Assembly: GCF_003201815.1 (NCBI RefSeq)
Contig: NZ_QJKB01000002.1
Location: 248,001 to 312,000, forward strand
Direction: 5' to 3'
Length of the DNA: 64,000 bases
Origin: Undibacterium pigrum
Lineage (GTDB): Bacteria > Pseudomonadota > Gammaproteobacteria > Burkholderiales > Burkholderiaceae_D
Shown here: in pieces, positions 1-8,762 of the stretch
Layout: the number at the start of each line of letters is the position of its first letter
Position numbering within the stretch: the first letter of the stretch is position 1
The notes under the pieces: model-generated
Database searches by the model: none
What the model was told of the DNA's origin: nothing
What the model saw: only the letters and a program-made list of their open reading frames with translations
Translations under genes and position numbers: made by a program

Positions 1-478
1 ATAACAGGTAAAAGCCACCAACTTCATGCACGATACCGGCAAACAACGCAGTCTCAGCATCCACCTTGCTGACCTTACGGGCAATCAGATGTGCCAGTGC
101 GGCAACATAGGCAGAATGACGCCACAGCGCTTCCATTTTGCTGCGTATGGCAGTGTCAGAGACAGCGGCACTGAGCTGACGCATGACAACAGCAGCAGTG
201 ACTGATCGTAAGGTATTGAAACCCAGTATAGTGATGGCAGTACGGATATTGGTGACGCCACCGCCAAAGCGGTTGTAGGCAACAGAATTGGCAATGGCTA
301 CCACGCGGGCAGACATCAGGGGTTCCGTCATGACCAGTTTTGCGGCAGTTTCTATGCCGCAATCGGGGTCGTCGAGTGCCTGTTGTATTTTCAGCGAGGC
401 ATTCACATTGGTCGGAAATACCAGGTCGCCCTTGCTGGCTTGCGCAACGATACTCTTTAATGCTTCCGACTTGTTCAT
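1..478 (-). CDS. HDOD domain protein (C-terminus beyond the window)
   Basis: Reading back from an ATG at 476-478 the frame stays open to the left edge, giving about 159 residues. It matches the HDOD output domain, an HD-like fold found in signalling proteins: a helical N-terminus with FPTNVNASLKIQQAL, then RVVAIANSVAYNRFGG, TAITILGFNTLRSV, MEALWRHS and LFAGIVHEVGGFYLL. HDOD proteins usually act in c-di-GMP or stress signalling and lack obvious catalytic residues. It lies 51 bp downstream of the chemoreceptor gene on the same strand, so the two are probably cotranscribed. The right-hand start is secure; the missing C-terminus cannot be judged. Confidence 0.8.
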   Translation of the reverse strand, partial: MNKSEALKSIVAQASKGDLVFPTNVNASLKIQQALDDPDCGIETAAKLVMTEPLMSARVVAIANSVAYNRFGGGVTNIRTAITILGFNTLRSVTAAVVMRQLSAAVSDTAIRSKMEALWRHSAYVAALAHLIARKVSKVDAETALFAGIVHEVGGFYLL

Positions 479-529
479 AATGTGTTTGTTGGAGCAGACC
501 TGACGCAGGAAATCTGCCCCACAAGCCCG

Positions 530-2209
530 CTAATTTTTATTGAAACCTAATGCCCTCACCAGTTTACCAGCAGTTGCCATGATCAAGGAGGGTTCTTCAT
601 CAGTATAGTCGTTGCGTACCGGTGTCGCTTGTACTTGCTGTACCCGTCTTACCGTATTTGCAGAATTATCCAGTTTGAAAGCCGAGACAGCTCTGGCCAG
701 GTTATTGGCCTGCTCTTCCATACTCTCGGCTGCTGCTGCTGCCTCTTCTACCAGTGCGGCATTTTGTTGTGTCATTTCATCCATCTGATTGATGGCACGG
801 TTGACTTCTTCTATGCCTGAACTTTGTTCCTGGCCAGCCGCCGTGATCTCTGCCATGATCTGCGCTACATGTTTGACCGAGCTGACGATTTCAGTCATGG
901 TCTTGCCCGCCGCATCGACCAGCTTGCCACCAGCATCGACTTTTTCAACCGAGTCACCGATCAGAGTCTTGATTTCCTTGGCGGCACTGGCACTGCGCTG
1001 GGCCAGGTTACGCACCTCGGATGCCACGACAGCAAAGCCGCGCCCCTGTTCACCGGCACGGGCCGCTTCCACTGCCGCATTCAGCGCCAGGATATTGGTC
1101 TGGAAGGCAATACCGTCGATGACGCTGATGATGTCGACAATCTTGCGTGAGCTTTCCTTGATGGAGTTCATGGTATGCACGACCTTGCCCACTTCTTCAC
1201 CACCCTTGATGGCAAAGTTGGATGCAGAAGTAACCAGGCCATTGGCCTGTCTGGCATTATCGGCATTGTGTCTGACAGTGGCGGTAATTTCTTCCATGGA
1301 GCTGGCGGTTTCTTCCAGCGCACCAGCCTGGTTTTCAGTACGGGAAGAAAGGTCAGAGTTACCCGTAGAGATTTCTACTGCGGCAATCGCAATGGCGTCA
1401 GTACCCTGCCTGACTTCACTGACGATATTGTGCAGGTTGTCACTCATTTCCTTGAGTGCATTCAGCAGCTCACTGATTTCATCCGTGCCGTCAGAGGCTT
1501 CGCGGAAAGTAAGCTCACCCGCAGCAACGCGCTTGGCAATCGAGACGGCATCCCGCAAAGGTGTGGTGATGCTGCGTGTCAGGAAGATGGAAAATCCCGC
1601 ACCAAATAACAGTATGACTGCACCAATGGCGAACAGTGTCATGGTCAGTTGCTTGCCCTTGCTTTCGGCAATGGCAGACAATTCAGAGGCTGATTTGTTT
1701 TGGATATCCACCAGTTTATTGATTTCAAGCAAGGCTTTTTGTTGCAGTGGGTCAACCTGGGTGGCAATGAGTTTGACCGCTTCTTCACCATTAAAGGCCA
1801 GCAGCATTTTCATGGCTTCTTTGATGGGCACGTCAATTTGCTTGTCGAATTCAGAAACGCTGTCGACTATTTTCTTTTCTTCATCGCTGAGACCCAGGGC
1901 AACGAGTTTTTCGCGGGCTTCGGCAAAACGGGCTTGCTGTTTTTTGGAAATGGTTTTTTGTTTGTCGATTTCACCAATATCGCTTTGCAGGCCGATATTG
2001 CGTATGGCAATGCCACCTTCCAGCATGCTGCTTTTCATGGTGGCAGCAAGTTCACTTTTGCTGTGGGAAAGCTCCAGTCCGGCAACCATGTCCTTGCGGT
2101 TGCTGGCGCTGAAAATACTATCGATGACCAGTATGAGTACCAGCGTAGCGAGTATTACACCAAAGCCCACGGCGAGTCGGGTTCCTATGCGCAAGTGACG
2201 CAAATTCAT
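530..2209 (-). CDS. Methyl-accepting chemotaxis protein
   Basis: This 559-residue chemoreceptor has a first membrane helix near residues 10-33, a periplasmic four-helix-bundle-like sensor region to about 190, a second membrane helix near 190-212, a HAMP region, and a long cytoplasmic signalling coiled coil. The hairpin tip shows the family signature around FQTNILALNAAVEAARAGEQ and GRGFAVVASEVRNLAQRSA, which contacts CheA and CheW. The C-terminus (ALGFNKN) lacks the NWETF-type CheR-binding pentapeptide. GGGAGA precedes the ATG by six bases. The ligand is not predictable. An HDOD gene follows on the same strand. Confidence 0.95.
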   Translation of the reverse strand: MNLRHLRIGTRLAVGFGVILATLVLILVIDSIFSASNRKDMVAGLELSHSKSELAATMKSSMLEGGIAIRNIGLQSDIGEIDKQKTISKKQQARFAEAREKLVALGLSDEEKKIVDSVSEFDKQIDVPIKEAMKMLLAFNGEEAVKLIATQVDPLQQKALLEINKLVDIQNKSASELSAIAESKGKQLTMTLFAIGAVILLFGAGFSIFLTRSITTPLRDAVSIAKRVAAGELTFREASDGTDEISELLNALKEMSDNLHNIVSEVRQGTDAIAIAAVEISTGNSDLSSRTENQAGALEETASSMEEITATVRHNADNARQANGLVTSASNFAIKGGEEVGKVVHTMNSIKESSRKIVDIISVIDGIAFQTNILALNAAVEAARAGEQGRGFAVVASEVRNLAQRSASAAKEIKTLIGDSVEKVDAGGKLVDAAGKTMTEIVSSVKHVAQIMAEITAAGQEQSSGIEEVNRAINQMDEMTQQNAALVEEAAAAAESMEEQANNLARAVSAFKLDNSANTVRRVQQVQATPVRNDYTDEEPSLIMATAGKLVRALGFNKN

Positions 2210-2714
2210 AGTGAATCTCCCAGAAAGAAATACGGTAATACGAGGTCGTGCTTACTTAACATCTTTAATCTGGCGGGCTTGCTGCCTGAAAATCTATTAC
2301 TCCATTACATGCAAGCTACATGCCAGCCTGAGCTATCACACAATAATTTGCTGGCACTGTTCAGACAAGCATTTGCATGATGAAAAGATTTCAGATAAGC
2401 CTCTTGGAAAAACTTTTGTATAAAACAAACATAGCAGAGTCTTAGGAAGAGAAAATCTGGTATCTCAGACCCAGCCTGAAATAAGCTACGGTGTGTTTTT
2501 GTTTCGCAGGGCCTATGCAAAACTGCTACGGCGGCGTGCAGCTCATGGCGATACGAATGTTCATTCACCACTGTTGCCTTGCCGGAACATTTGTGTCAGT
2601 CCTGGCAGTTAACTAAATCCACTTTGTTTCCATACTATGCCAAAATTGCTTTGGCGCAAAGCATGCATGGCGCAAGTTTTTGTTAAATTCTATTGATCGA
2701 GAGCAAGAATACTT
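2210..2714. other. Non-coding gap of 505 bp between divergent genes
   Basis: The stretch separates the chemoreceptor (leftward) from the glycine-rich membrane protein (rightward) and must hold both promoters. I see no convincing gene. The only symmetric elements I noticed are a 7-bp inverted pair TGCCAGC (2321-2327) and GCTGGCA (2350-2356), and a small GCCAAA/TTTGGC pair near 2640-2657. Neither has a U-tract. Confidence 0.5.
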
Positions 2715-3440
2715 ATGTCCATCTTACTTAGCATCCTTGTCCTGGTACTGGCTGTCAGTCTGCTGGTGGTCTGGATACGGTGGAGGCGTGCTGCGCAGGC
2801 TGACTATATACGTAGTTACATGTTTCCACCCGGACTGTTGGAAAGGCTACACAAACAGCGCCCTGATCTGGCATTAAAAGATCAGCAACTGGTCGCACGG
2901 GCCCTGCGCCAGTTTTTCCTGGTCTACCTGAAATCCGGTTTCAAGCATATTTCCATGCCTTCCCAGGTTGTCGATGACTTGTGGCATGAATTTATACTCT
3001 ATACAAAAAACTACGAACAATTCTGTACAAAAGCCTTTGGCCGTTACATGCACCATACCCCGGCAGCTGTATTGGGAGCCAGCCAGCGCAGCAACGAGGG
3101 TCTGCGCCGTACCTGGTGGTTTGCCTGTCTGGAAGAAAATATCAATCCACGCCGGGCCACCCGCCTGCCCCTGTTATTTGCCCTGGATGCAAAATGGAAT
3201 ATCGCTGACGGTTTCCGTTATGAACCCAATTGCAGTGCCTTGCGCAGCAACGGTGATGGCACGGTGTATTGCGGCGGCGACTTTTATGGCGCAGGCAGTA
3301 GCGATACTTCTTATGACTTTGGTGATGGCCAGCACACTGGTGGCAGCAGTATTGATAGCAATGGCGGCAGTGACAGCGGTGGGGATAGTTCGGGTTGTAG
3401 CGGCGGCTGTGGCGGAGGTTGCGGCGGTGGCGGGGATTAA
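2715..3440 (+). CDS. Membrane protein with glycine-rich (GRDP/DUF1399-like) domain and Gly/Cys-rich tail
   Basis: The 241-residue protein begins with one hydrophobic helix (about residues 4-22) followed by a basic stretch (RWRR), so it is probably anchored with its bulk in the cytoplasm. The middle contains VVDDLWHEFILYTKNYEQFC, close to the W-H-x-F-I signature of glycine-rich-domain (DUF1399-like) proteins. The last 45 or so residues are almost only Gly, Ser, Asp and Cys, ending in CSGGCGGGCGGGGD. Function is unknown. The Cys/Gly tail could bind metal or mediate assembly, but that is a guess. The start lacks a strong ribosome site. Confidence 0.75.
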   Translation: MSILLSILVLVLAVSLLVVWIRWRRAAQADYIRSYMFPPGLLERLHKQRPDLALKDQQLVARALRQFFLVYLKSGFKHISMPSQVVDDLWHEFILYTKNYEQFCTKAFGRYMHHTPAAVLGASQRSNEGLRRTWWFACLEENINPRRATRLPLLFALDAKWNIADGFRYEPNCSALRSNGDGTVYCGGDFYGAGSSDTSYDFGDGQHTGGSSIDSNGGSDSGGDSSGCSGGCGGGCGGGGD

Positions 3441-3456
3441 ACCAGATTAATCCAGC

Positions 3457-4074
3457 TCAGGCATTACCAGGTCTCAGCGCTGCATTACTGCTTTCCAGCC
3501 TGTCCATCAGGATTTTCTTTTCACCATCGCGGAAATTCAAAAATTCCAGACCGATGCGGAAAGCATATTGTGAGAGTATGGTGTACACCATCCTGCTCTC
3601 GACTTCGATTTTTTGTACCGGCGCACCTATATGCAAAGGTGGTAGCGACATAATGAGCTTCACCCTGCCATTGAAAAACACATTGTAGTCACAAAACATG
3701 CTGAGGCCATTTTCAGAAATGTCATTGACCCTGCCGTAATAACTGTTTTGTTGATCCAGGCCTTGATGTATCAGGGCGATTTCCCATTTCACCAGATAAC
3801 GCGTATGTGAACGCAGTAACTGCGTTTTGACGACATTGAACTTGGCCAGCGTATCGGCAATCGCCGGGTTTTGCGACTGGGACAAGTCTTGCACGACGAT
3901 GACATCACCCAGATCCGGATTGCCTGATAGCGAGTTAAAGCCTGGTGCCGCGGCTGTAGCTGGAACAGCCGCCTGTTCCGCTACCGTGGGCTGATCAGCA
4001 GGCGTAGCGGGAACTGCTGGCGCGACAGGATCGGTGCCATAAGAAACTTTTCTTTTTCCGGGTACTTTGTGCAT
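3457..4074 (-). CDS. PilZ domain protein
   Basis: The protein has 205 residues. About the first 65 are Pro/Ala/Val rich and probably disordered. A PilZ domain follows, with an upstream basic segment (LRSHTRYLVKW) and the second motif RVNDISENGLSMFCD matching the D-x-S-x-x-G c-di-GMP contact. The domain ends in FRIGLEFLNFRDGEKK. PilZ proteins are c-di-GMP receptors acting on motility, adhesion or polymer secretion. The gene stands alone, convergent with the glycine-rich protein gene (17 bp between stops). The family call is firm; the regulated process is unknown. Confidence 0.85.
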   Translation of the reverse strand: MHKVPGKRKVSYGTDPVAPAVPATPADQPTVAEQAAVPATAAAPGFNSLSGNPDLGDVIVVQDLSQSQNPAIADTLAKFNVVKTQLLRSHTRYLVKWEIALIHQGLDQQNSYYGRVNDISENGLSMFCDYNVFFNGRVKLIMSLPPLHIGAPVQKIEVESRMVYTILSQYAFRIGLEFLNFRDGEKKILMDRLESSNAALRPGNA

Positions 4075-4195
4075 GGCACCATTATATAGATAAAGCCGGA
4101 CATAATTTCCACAAAGAAATTACAATAAATTTTTGATATGCTTTGTGTATATTATATTAATTTACACTGAGAGGCATAGTATTGAATAGATCTGC

Positions 4196-5224
4196 TTACA
4201 CTGTGCTGACAGCCCGTTTTGCCGGTCTGAATTGTTCACGGTAGCTGGCTGGTGACAAGCCAGAATGTCGTTTGAACAGGCGGCGGAAAGAGCTGGGGTC
4301 GCTATAGCCTGTGCGTTCTGCCACTTGTTCCAGCGTCAGCGTGGTGGTTTCCAGCAAGCGCTTGGCAATGTCCATCTTGACTTGCTGTGCATAGGTGGCT
4401 GGCGTGGTTTCCAGGGTCTGGTGAAAATGCCGTATCACGGTACGCTCACTGACTGCCAGATGCTCGGCCAGAGCAGGCAGACGGAAAGGCAGGTGGTGAT
4501 TCAGGCTCAGCCATTTTTGCGCACGCTGTACCAGAACATTTTCATGCTGGTGAGTGTCTTGCTGGGTCAGGCTCAGCATTTGCATATAGGGCATTTGCGA
4601 AGTGCGGTTGGCATCGATCAGCAAAGTCTTGGCGACACCACTGGCAATATCGTGGCCGCCAAAGCGCTCCACCAGATGATAGGCAAGATTCAGGAAGCTG
4701 GTAGCGGCACCGCTGGTCAGGATATTTTCATATTCATCCAGCACTTCAGACAAACGCAGGCTGACTTCAGGATAACGGGTCTTGAATGCTCTCTCCAGCC
4801 ACCAGGTAGTGGTCGCATGGCCGCCATCCAGCAAACCGGCTTCCGCCAGCAAGAAGGTGGCGCTGCAATTGGCTGCCAGCACACAGCCCTGTGCATGTCT
4901 GGCGCGCAATATGGGGAATAGTTCACGCATGGCATGCATGCTGCTGGTCAGGCCGGTAATGCCGTTTTCCATATACAGGCCAGGCAATAAAATGATATCC
5001 GCCTTGCTGTCGGCCTGTATGCAGGCATCGGCACCGAGGCTGACTCTGGCGGGCGTCATGACAGGCTTGCCATCGATGGAATGGGTGCTCCAGGTGAACA
5101 GGGGATCTACTTCATCGACGTTCTTGAGTGACCAGATGGCATTGGCGACCGCAAACACATCCAGCGGGCCAGTGACCGCAGATGCCATGCATTGAGGGTA
5201 GAGCCAGACTTCGATATGTGCCAT
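4196..5224 (-). CDS. GlxA-type AraC family regulator with DJ-1/PfpI domain
   Basis: The 342-residue protein fuses an N-terminal DJ-1/PfpI-like domain (about 1-190, with AANCSATFLLAEAGLLDG at the nucleophile-elbow position) to an AraC-type double helix-turn-helix (about 230-335, ending GYSDPSSFRRLFKRHSGLSP). GlxA-like regulators sense small metabolites and activate nearby operons. An in-frame TTG lies nine bases upstream, but the ATG at 5222-5224 gives the usual MAHIEVWLYP start. It is divergent from the thioesterase pair at 5327, which may be its target. The inducer is unknown. Confidence 0.9.
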   Translation of the reverse strand: MAHIEVWLYPQCMASAVTGPLDVFAVANAIWSLKNVDEVDPLFTWSTHSIDGKPVMTPARVSLGADACIQADSKADIILLPGLYMENGITGLTSSMHAMRELFPILRARHAQGCVLAANCSATFLLAEAGLLDGGHATTTWWLERAFKTRYPEVSLRLSEVLDEYENILTSGAATSFLNLAYHLVERFGGHDIASGVAKTLLIDANRTSQMPYMQMLSLTQQDTHQHENVLVQRAQKWLSLNHHLPFRLPALAEHLAVSERTVIRHFHQTLETTPATYAQQVKMDIAKRLLETTTLTLEQVAERTGYSDPSSFRRLFKRHSGLSPASYREQFRPAKRAVSTV

Positions 5225-5326
5225 TTGTCGCAATCTGCATTAAAAGAGTCAATACTGACACTGTCCGTCTTTTCCTGCAATATCTAGAATACAGAACGGA
5301 TATTAATAGCGACACAGGAAACAATC

Positions 5327-5770
5327 ATGACGACAGCAGATACAGACAACAGTGCAGCAGAGCAGGCACAGCGCCTCAACCAGTTTGGTGCCAAATTCCT
5401 GCCCGGCCATCTGGGCATCAATATCCTCAGTGTGGAAAAAGGCAAGGTCACGGCAGAGTTGCCAGTACAGCCACATTTGCTGGCCCCCAATGGCTACCTG
5501 CATGCTGGCAGCGTCGTCACCCTGGCAGATACTGCCTGCGGCTATGGCTGCGTCGCCAGCCTGCCTGAAGGCGCACAAAGCTTTACCACCATTGAATTGA
5601 AGTCCAACCACCTGGGCACCGCCCGCGAAGGCACCATCAGCGTGATTGCCACTGCTGTCCATCTGGGCCGTACGACCCAGGTCTGGGATGCCATCGTCAG
5701 TTATCAGGGCAAGACCATTGCCCTGTTCCGCTGTACCCAAATGATCTTATTTCCAAAGAAGGAAGCATGA
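5327..5770 (+). CDS. PaaI-type hotdog thioesterase
   Basis: The 147-residue protein has the hotdog-fold pattern of PaaI/YdiI-like acyl-CoA thioesterases: LAPNGYLHAGSVVTLADTA carries the helix N-terminus and catalytic-region Asp, followed by TTIELKSNHL and a final strand set (VWDAIVSYQGKTIALFRCTQ). Such enzymes hydrolyse aryl- or acyl-CoA thioesters in the cytoplasm. AGGAAA lies six bases before the ATG. Its stop overlaps the next ATG (ATGA), so the two thioesterases are translationally coupled, and the GlxA-type regulator is divergent. The substrate is unknown. Confidence 0.88.
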   Translation: MTTADTDNSAAEQAQRLNQFGAKFLPGHLGINILSVEKGKVTAELPVQPHLLAPNGYLHAGSVVTLADTACGYGCVASLPEGAQSFTTIELKSNHLGTAREGTISVIATAVHLGRTTQVWDAIVSYQGKTIALFRCTQMILFPKKEA

Positions 5771-6324
5771 TGACAGATGCAAAGATTGACCCAAAGATTG
5801 ACCCAACTGCAGTCCTGAAACAATGGCAGGAACAGGAAGCCGCAGTCCGCGCCCGCATGGCAGAACCTGGTGTGCTGGGCCTGGACCAGTTGAAAGCCGT
5901 CAGCGGTATTGATTTCCTGCGCGGCATTCTGGAAGGGAAATATCCGGTTGCCCATATAGGCAAGACCCTGGACTTCATCCCGGTAGAGGGCGAGGCTGGC
6001 CGCATCGTCTTCCAGGGGACGCCGGGTTTGCAGCATTACAATCCACTGGGCAGTGTACATGGCGGTTATTTCTGCACACTGCTGGATTCAGCGGTGGGTT
6101 GTGCTGTGCAATCCATGCTGCCTGCAGGTGTCGGTTATACCACGCTGGAAATCAAGGTCAATCTGATACGCGCCATGAACAGCAAGACCGGGCCAGTACG
6201 CGCCGAGGGCAAGGTGATACAGGTGGGCAAGCAGGTAGGCACGGCAGAAGGTCGTATCGTCGATGCGGCAGGCAAGGTATATGCGCATGCCACGACGACC
6301 TGCCTGATATTTCCTCTGCCTTGA
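5767..6324 (+). CDS. Second PaaI-type hotdog thioesterase
   Basis: The 185-residue protein carries a roughly 60-residue N-terminal extension before the hotdog domain, whose core is NPLGSVHGGYFCTLLDSAVGCAV followed by YTTLEIKVNLIRAM and GRIVDAAGKVYAHATTTCLIF. It belongs to the PaaI thioesterase group but is longer and diverged from its upstream neighbour. The start region has a 12-base tandem repeat (AAGATTGACCCA twice) giving the residues KIDPKIDP. It overlaps the upstream stop by four bases. A heteromeric or two-step role with the first thioesterase is possible, but only inferred. Confidence 0.87.
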   Translation: MMTDAKIDPKIDPTAVLKQWQEQEAAVRARMAEPGVLGLDQLKAVSGIDFLRGILEGKYPVAHIGKTLDFIPVEGEAGRIVFQGTPGLQHYNPLGSVHGGYFCTLLDSAVGCAVQSMLPAGVGYTTLEIKVNLIRAMNSKTGPVRAEGKVIQVGKQVGTAEGRIVDAAGKVYAHATTTCLIFPLP

Positions 6325-6338
6325 GCCGGACGCCCAGT

Positions 6339-7142
6339 TCAGTGATGGCGTGCCAGTAATTTGCTGATATCGGTATCCACGGGCAAGTGCATGGCAAAAT
6401 GTTCCAATAGCAAGGCGCGGTATTCATCTGCATTGTGAATGCTATGCACATGCCGTCCTTGCTCATCGGTGATGATGCATTTATTGTTGGATATGCTGAT
6501 GCGACCCTTGGCTGTGGCAATCGAGCATATCGACTTTTGCGTAAAATGCGATGCCGGTGAAGTCTGCTGATATTCACACATTTCAAAAAAATCGCTGATA
6601 GGATGAGCCCTCGCACTGAAGCGGTATTGTGCATGCCCGACACTATCATCCCTGGTCTGCATGAGCACATAATGCTGCTCATCATCCACTGCCAGGTAAT
6701 AGCGCAAGCCCAGTTCAAGCACGCCCTCACCGCCTAATCGCAGCGGTGTACGAAAGCAATCGCCAAAGCCCACGTCGGCCAGATAGTCTTGTCCATCCAC
6801 GCTTACCAGCAAAAGCATGTGATCAAAGTCTGGCCCGTAGTCCTTGCCATTATGCACGCAGGCAGACAAGCGGCTGACGCCAAAACCCAGTGTTTCCAGC
6901 AAGAGCGCAAAGGCCTGGTTCAGTTCATAACAAAAACCACCACGGCCCTGTCGCAATAGTTTATCCAGCAAGGCATCGGTCGATAAATCCAGTTTCTTGC
7001 CGAGACTGATATCGAGGTTTTCAAAAGCAATGCGCTGCAAATGTGCCTGGTGCAAGGCGGTCAGCGTTTGCAGATCAGCCCGCCGCGGTCCCTGATATGT
7101 CAGCCTGTGCAGATAGGCGTCGACTTGTGTTTCATTCAGCAT
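6339..7142 (-). CDS. nat: Arylamine N-acetyltransferase
   Basis: This 267-residue enzyme matches arylamine N-acetyltransferase, which transfers acetyl from acetyl-CoA to arylamines or hydrazines. The catalytic Cys sits in QGRGGFCYELNQAF, and His and Asp of the triad are supplied by the HMLLLVSVDGQDYLADVGFG segment. Length is typical (260-290). The start overlaps the end of the flavodoxin-like gene by 11 bp, so the two are coupled. The reductase-acetyltransferase pairing suggests handling of nitro- or aryl-amine compounds, by analogy only. Confidence 0.93.
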   Translation of the reverse strand: MLNETQVDAYLHRLTYQGPRRADLQTLTALHQAHLQRIAFENLDISLGKKLDLSTDALLDKLLRQGRGGFCYELNQAFALLLETLGFGVSRLSACVHNGKDYGPDFDHMLLLVSVDGQDYLADVGFGDCFRTPLRLGGEGVLELGLRYYLAVDDEQHYVLMQTRDDSVGHAQYRFSARAHPISDFFEMCEYQQTSPASHFTQKSICSIATAKGRISISNNKCIITDEQGRHVHSIHNADEYRALLLEHFAMHLPVDTDISKLLARHH

Positions 7143-7647
7143 GCAGGCTCTCCGTAAATCGTTCTATGGCAAGCAGATGTTGGTCATGGACAAAGTCCTT
7201 TTCACAGCTTGCATACAACATGCCCTGGTAAGCCATGCCCAGATAAGCAAACGTCAGTTGAAAGACTTGTTCAAAGCAGGCGGCGGGTATGGCATCACAA
7301 CCCGTGCCCAGCAGAGCTGCTTTCTTGCTGCGTAATTGCCGTCCCAGGTCTTTTTCAACTTTCAGCAAATCAGAAATCCTGTCCATGAAAGTCTTCATGA
7401 TAGCGCTGGGTGCATACCAGTACATAGGGGTTGCCAGTATGATGCGGTCAAAGCTGAGCACCTGCTTCATCAGCGTCAAGAAATCATCATCGCGGTTCCT
7501 GAATTCATAATCGAAAGGCGCGATCTGGTATTGATTCAGGTCGATGATGCTGGCCTTGAGTTTGCTGGCAATGGCGATAGCCAGTTCAGCAGTATTGCCT
7601 GTGCTTCTGGAGCTACCAACGATAATCACAGTACTGGTTTCAGACAT
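7132..7647 (-). CDS. Flavodoxin-fold NAD(P)H-dependent oxidoreductase
   Basis: The 171-residue protein has a phosphate-binding loop near the start (VGSSRSTGNTAELA), as in FMN-binding NADPH-dependent reductases, then DRIILATPMYWYAPSAIMKTFMDRI, the usual W/Y-containing flavin contact region. It likely reduces quinones, azo or nitro groups. It is the first gene of a two-gene leftward unit with the N-acetyltransferase. A LysR-type gene starts 191 bp away in the other direction and is a plausible regulator. The exact substrate is unknown. Confidence 0.85.
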   Translation of the reverse strand: MSETSTVIIVGSSRSTGNTAELAIAIASKLKASIIDLNQYQIAPFDYEFRNRDDDFLTLMKQVLSFDRIILATPMYWYAPSAIMKTFMDRISDLLKVEKDLGRQLRSKKAALLGTGCDAIPAACFEQVFQLTFAYLGMAYQGMLYASCEKDFVHDQHLLAIERFTESLHAE

Positions 7648-7838
7648 GGTTGCGAAATGTGCTAAACAGGAAAGAGACCTGAATATACTCTGCTATGAAA
7701 TTTCTTGCAGAGCGCGGGCCGCATATTTTCTTGAAAAGTACATGCCTGTTGTCAAAGTCAGCGATGCATTACAATCAGTCCAGATAGCAGACTTTTGCAA
7801 CTACCTGACCGGCACACTGGATAACCTCTGGAACAAAT

Positions 7839-8762
7839 ATGTCCAAGCTTGCATTCGACCCTACCCAGACCGACTGGAACCTGATACGCAGCTTTGTTGC
7901 GGTCGTCGAGCAGGGGTCACTGACCCGCGCAGCCGAGGCCATGGGACTGAGCCAGCCTACCCTGTCACGCCAGATCGCCGAACTGGAAAGCAGTATAGGC
8001 GCCGCCTTGTTTGAAAGAGTAGCACGTGGCCTTAAGCTGACACCTACGGGCGAAAATCTGGTAGAACCCGCCAGGGTCATGATGACAGCGGCGCGCTCAC
8101 TGGGTATGGCTGCTGCCACACAAAATAATGACATGCAAGGTACGGTCAGGATCACAGCCAGTGAAATGGTATCGGGTTTTGTCTTGCCCGCCCTGTTGCG
8201 CCAGCTGGCGCAACAGCATCCGGAAATCCAGATAGAACTGGTCGCCAGCAACCAGATCAGTAACTTGCTGGAACGCGAAGCCGACATCGCCATACGCATG
8301 ATCAGGCCTGCCCAGTCAGCCCTGATTGCCCGTCATCTGACGGACTGGCCCATAGGCATTTATGCGCATAAAGATTATCTGGCGGGTTTGCCCATACTGT
8401 CAGAACATGAGCAAAACAACCCGCTGGCCATGATGCAAAGATATCGCTGGCTGGGACTGGATCAGTCTGACCAATATATCTCAGGCTTCCGCGCAGCTGG
8501 CATACAGATAGACCGCAGCTTTTTCGACTTTCGCTGTGATAACTATCTGGTCAACTGGCAAACCATACAACAAGGCCTGGGTGTCGGTGTGGTCATGCGC
8601 TGGCTGGCAGAGCGAAATCCAGATCTGGAACGGGTATTGGTAGAACAGGAATTACCATCTCTGCCAGTATGGCTGACCACGCATCGGGAACTTAATTCCA
8701 GTAAACGTGTCCGGACGGTATTTGATTTTCTGGCAGAAGGTTTATTGCAGCACAGGTTTTAG
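7839..8762 (+). CDS. LysR family transcriptional regulator
   Basis: This 307-residue regulator has the N-terminal winged helix (residues about 10-70, SLTRAAEAMGLSQPTLSRQIAELE) and a periplasmic-binding-protein-like effector domain (about 95-300). It is divergent from the reductase/N-acetyltransferase unit, the usual arrangement for a LysR protein and its target. Its stop overlaps the stop of the convergent SH3-domain gene by four bases. The inducer is unknown. Confidence 0.92.
   Translation: MSKLAFDPTQTDWNLIRSFVAVVEQGSLTRAAEAMGLSQPTLSRQIAELESSIGAALFERVARGLKLTPTGENLVEPARVMMTAARSLGMAAATQNNDMQGTVRITASEMVSGFVLPALLRQLAQQHPEIQIELVASNQISNLLEREADIAIRMIRPAQSALIARHLTDWPIGIYAHKDYLAGLPILSEHEQNNPLAMMQRYRWLGLDQSDQYISGFRAAGIQIDRSFFDFRCDNYLVNWQTIQQGLGVGVVMRWLAERNPDLERVLVEQELPSLPVWLTTHRELNSSKRVRTVFDFLAEGLLQHRF

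Noticed and set aside
789..2198. 469-codon open frame opposite the chemoreceptor gene
   Set aside because: Antisense shadow of a clear chemoreceptor; its translation is Ser/Leu/Ala-rich with no domain and no ribosome site.
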